Part shown: piece after piece, positions 62,979 through 64,000 of the stretch
Numbering within the stretch: the stretch's first letter is position 1
Layout: each line of letters opens with the position of its first letter
Source of the DNA: Streptacidiphilus fuscans
Lineage (GTDB): Bacteria > Actinomycetota > Actinomycetes > Streptomycetales > Streptomycetaceae
NCBI RefSeq assembly: GCF_015690355.1
Contig: NZ_JADPRT010000002.1
Coordinates: 186,001-250,000, forward strand
DNA: 64,000 nt
Direction: 5' to 3'
Program-made: the position numbers and the translations under genes
Notes under the pieces: model-generated
Databases searched by the model: none
What the model saw: only the letters and a program-made list of their open reading frames with translations
Told to the model about the DNA's origin: nothing

Positions 62979-63207
62979 GACAGTTGTCCTTACTGTCCGG
63001 TGTCCCCGAAGCCGTGCGTGGGGGTGGCACCCGCGTTGCGGTGACGGCATGGAGGGGGAGGGTGGCATGCCGCGTTGGAGACGCACGACGCTGTGAGCCT
63101 GACGCGCAGAATTGAGTCTATCGGCGGAGGCGCATCCACCGAGCGCCCGAGCGGAAGAATCACCCGCCCGAGACCATACGTTCCGTACAAAGCCCTGTCG
63201 TACAAAG

Positions 63208-63239
63208 CCGCAGGGGCGGTCCGGAGACCGCCCCTGCGG
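63208..63239 (-). terminator. Terminator of ilvC
   Basis: CCGCAGGGGCGGT and ACCGCCCCTGCGG, a perfect 13-bp stem 10 nt after the ilvC stop codon. Confidence 0.85.
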
Positions 63240-63249
63240 ACGAGGCGAC

Positions 63250-64000
<751 letters not shown>

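Overview
This window is a core chromosomal segment of a high-GC actinomycete, almost certainly Streptomyces or a close relative (Streptomycetaceae). The evidence is the strong G/C bias at third codon positions, GTG/TTG starts, an NsdA homologue, two complete conservons (cvnABCD), a HupS-type histone-like protein with a Lys/Ala tail, an NdgR (IclR) gene beside leuCD, and an F420 gene (cofC). From memory, gene order runs parallel to the S. coelicolor ffh-to-ilvC region. I see no prophage, transposase or CRISPR array.

Layout. 1-4.2 kb: ffh (partial, left edge), a hexapeptide acyltransferase and glnD. 4.25-6.1 kb: glnK and amtB, forming an amtB-glnK-glnD nitrogen operon with a well-formed GlnR box in front. 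6.3-9.5 kb: nsdA, a primase/polymerase-like protein and an NAD(P)-binding protein. 9.7-15.8 kb: ftsY, smc, a small coiled-coil gene and acylphosphatase. 15.8-18.7 kb: an unrecognised four-gene block with WXG100/ESX-like proteins and two paralogous unknown proteins, placed between acylphosphatase and mutM; a decayed copy of the mutM 3' end lies inside it. 18.7-24.5 kb: mutM, rnc, rpmF, a DUF177 gene, a DivIVA-like gene, coaD, rsmD and a small HTH gene. 24.6-29 kb: recG, a DAK-family gene and rpmB. 29-38.8 kb: thiD, pfkA, thiL, an Lrp-type ligand domain, a lipoprotein, ddl, gpsA, plsC, cofC and hupS. 38.9-41.8 kb: leuD, leuC and ndgR. 41.9-42.3 kb: five tRNAs (Gln, Glu x3, Gln). 42.4-44.2 kb: a HAD hydrolase, a fumarylacetoacetase-family gene and a small repeat peptide. 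44.7-55.7 kb: two tandem conservons. 55.9-64 kb: cimA, ilvE, leuB, a DUF2461 gene, serA and ilvC (partial, right edge).

The genes form several working groups: protein targeting (ffh, ftsY), chromosome structure and segregation (smc, hupS), nitrogen sensing (amtB-glnK-glnD), DNA repair (mutM, recG), envelope and phospholipid synthesis (ddl, gpsA, plsC), cofactors (thiD, thiL, coaD, cofC), and branched-chain amino acid/serine synthesis (leuCD, leuB, ilvE, ilvC, cimA, serA) with NdgR as local regulator. The least explained parts are the WXG-type block at 15.8-18.7 kb with its mutM duplication, a Trp/His-operon-like attenuator in front of cimA, shared palindromes at the conservon promoters, and a modular intergenic repeat present four times.
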